Part shown: positions 23,860 to 23,984 of the stretch, piece by piece
Layout of the letters: the number at the start of each line of letters is the position of its first letter
How positions within the stretch are numbered: position 1 is the first letter of the stretch
Assembly (NCBI GenBank): GCA_964344495.1
Contig: CAYFNI010000031.1
Span: 1-23,984, forward strand
Reading direction: 5' to 3'
Length of the DNA: 23,984 nucleotides
Origin: UBA6136 sp964344495
Lineage (GTDB): Bacteria > Pseudomonadota > Gammaproteobacteria > Methylococcales > Methylococcaceae
Program-made: the position numbers and the translations under genes
Notes under the pieces: model-generated
Told to the model about the DNA's origin: nothing
Seen by the model: the letters and a program-made list of their open reading frames with translations, nothing else
Databases searched by the model: none

Positions 23860-23984
23860 CCGCTTCAACCCAGCGAAATCTACTCAGGGTATGCTGCTAG
23901 CCATCAGGCTTCAATCCAAAAGCTGTGCGAGTGGTTTGGTATTCCAAGACACACGTTCTATTACACGGGCGTCAAGGCGGCACC
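23860..23984 (+). mobile_element. IS3-family OrfB-like transposase fragment, cut by the window edge
   Basis: An open frame begins after a stop at 23857 and runs to the window end without any start codon. Its translation includes SIQKLCEWFGIPRHTFYY, which resembles the N-terminal helix-turn-helix of IS3-family OrfB transposases (LCxWFGIPRxTxYY pattern). The usual orfA would need some 300 bases upstream, but uvrB ends only 36 bases before this frame. So this is either a remnant lacking its 5' end or a truncated insertion; the catalytic DDE part would lie outside the window. No terminal inverted repeat can be identified. Confidence 0.55.

Overview
The window is a gene-dense chromosomal segment from a moderately GC-rich gammaproteobacterium. 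The core order accA-tilS / pyrG-kdsA-eno-ftsB-ispD-ispF-truD is a well-known gammaproteobacterial arrangement, and ypjD lies divergent from ffh as in Escherichia coli. I cannot name the genus. The Cys-containing (metal-dependent type) KdsA and the loss of the surE-pcm-nlpD-rpoS block after truD point away from the enteric bacteria.

Layout. A rhodanese gene (+) sits at the left edge. From 462 to 10076 every gene is on the minus strand. Read in transcription order they are pyrG, kdsA, eno, ftsB, ispD, ispF, truD, a CBS-domain protein, arsC, wrbA, hda and panE, many of them overlapping or only a few bases apart. A small DUF4156-type lipoprotein gene (+) diverges from pyrG and converges on tilS; two short palindromes lie just before it. 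Next come tilS, accA and a dienelactone-hydrolase-like gene (all -). Divergent from these is a + strand pair: a ZIP-family metal transporter followed two bases later by a GDT1/UPF0016-family cation exporter. ypjD (-) converges on that pair and diverges from ffh (+), which ends at a strong bidirectional terminator. On its far side a minus-strand group reads class Ib aminotransferase, a large secreted protein of unknown function, and a DUF2272 lipoprotein. uvrB (+) is divergent from the aminotransferase. The last ~125 bases encode the N-terminal part of an IS3-family OrfB-like transposase that runs off the window.

Functionally the window is mostly housekeeping: nucleotide synthesis (PyrG), Kdo for LPS (KdsA), glycolysis (Eno), division (FtsB), isoprenoids (IspD/IspF), tRNA modification (TruD, TilS), fatty acid synthesis (AccA), pantothenate (PanE), replication control (Hda), protein targeting (Ffh) and DNA repair (UvrB). 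I see no CRISPR array, tRNA, rRNA, prophage, toxin-antitoxin or defence island. The least explained part is the pair of exported proteins at 17945-20520. Both carry Cys/His arrangements like those of papain-fold (NlpC/P60 or CHAP) enzymes. I regard it as a candidate envelope module, not a demonstrated new system.
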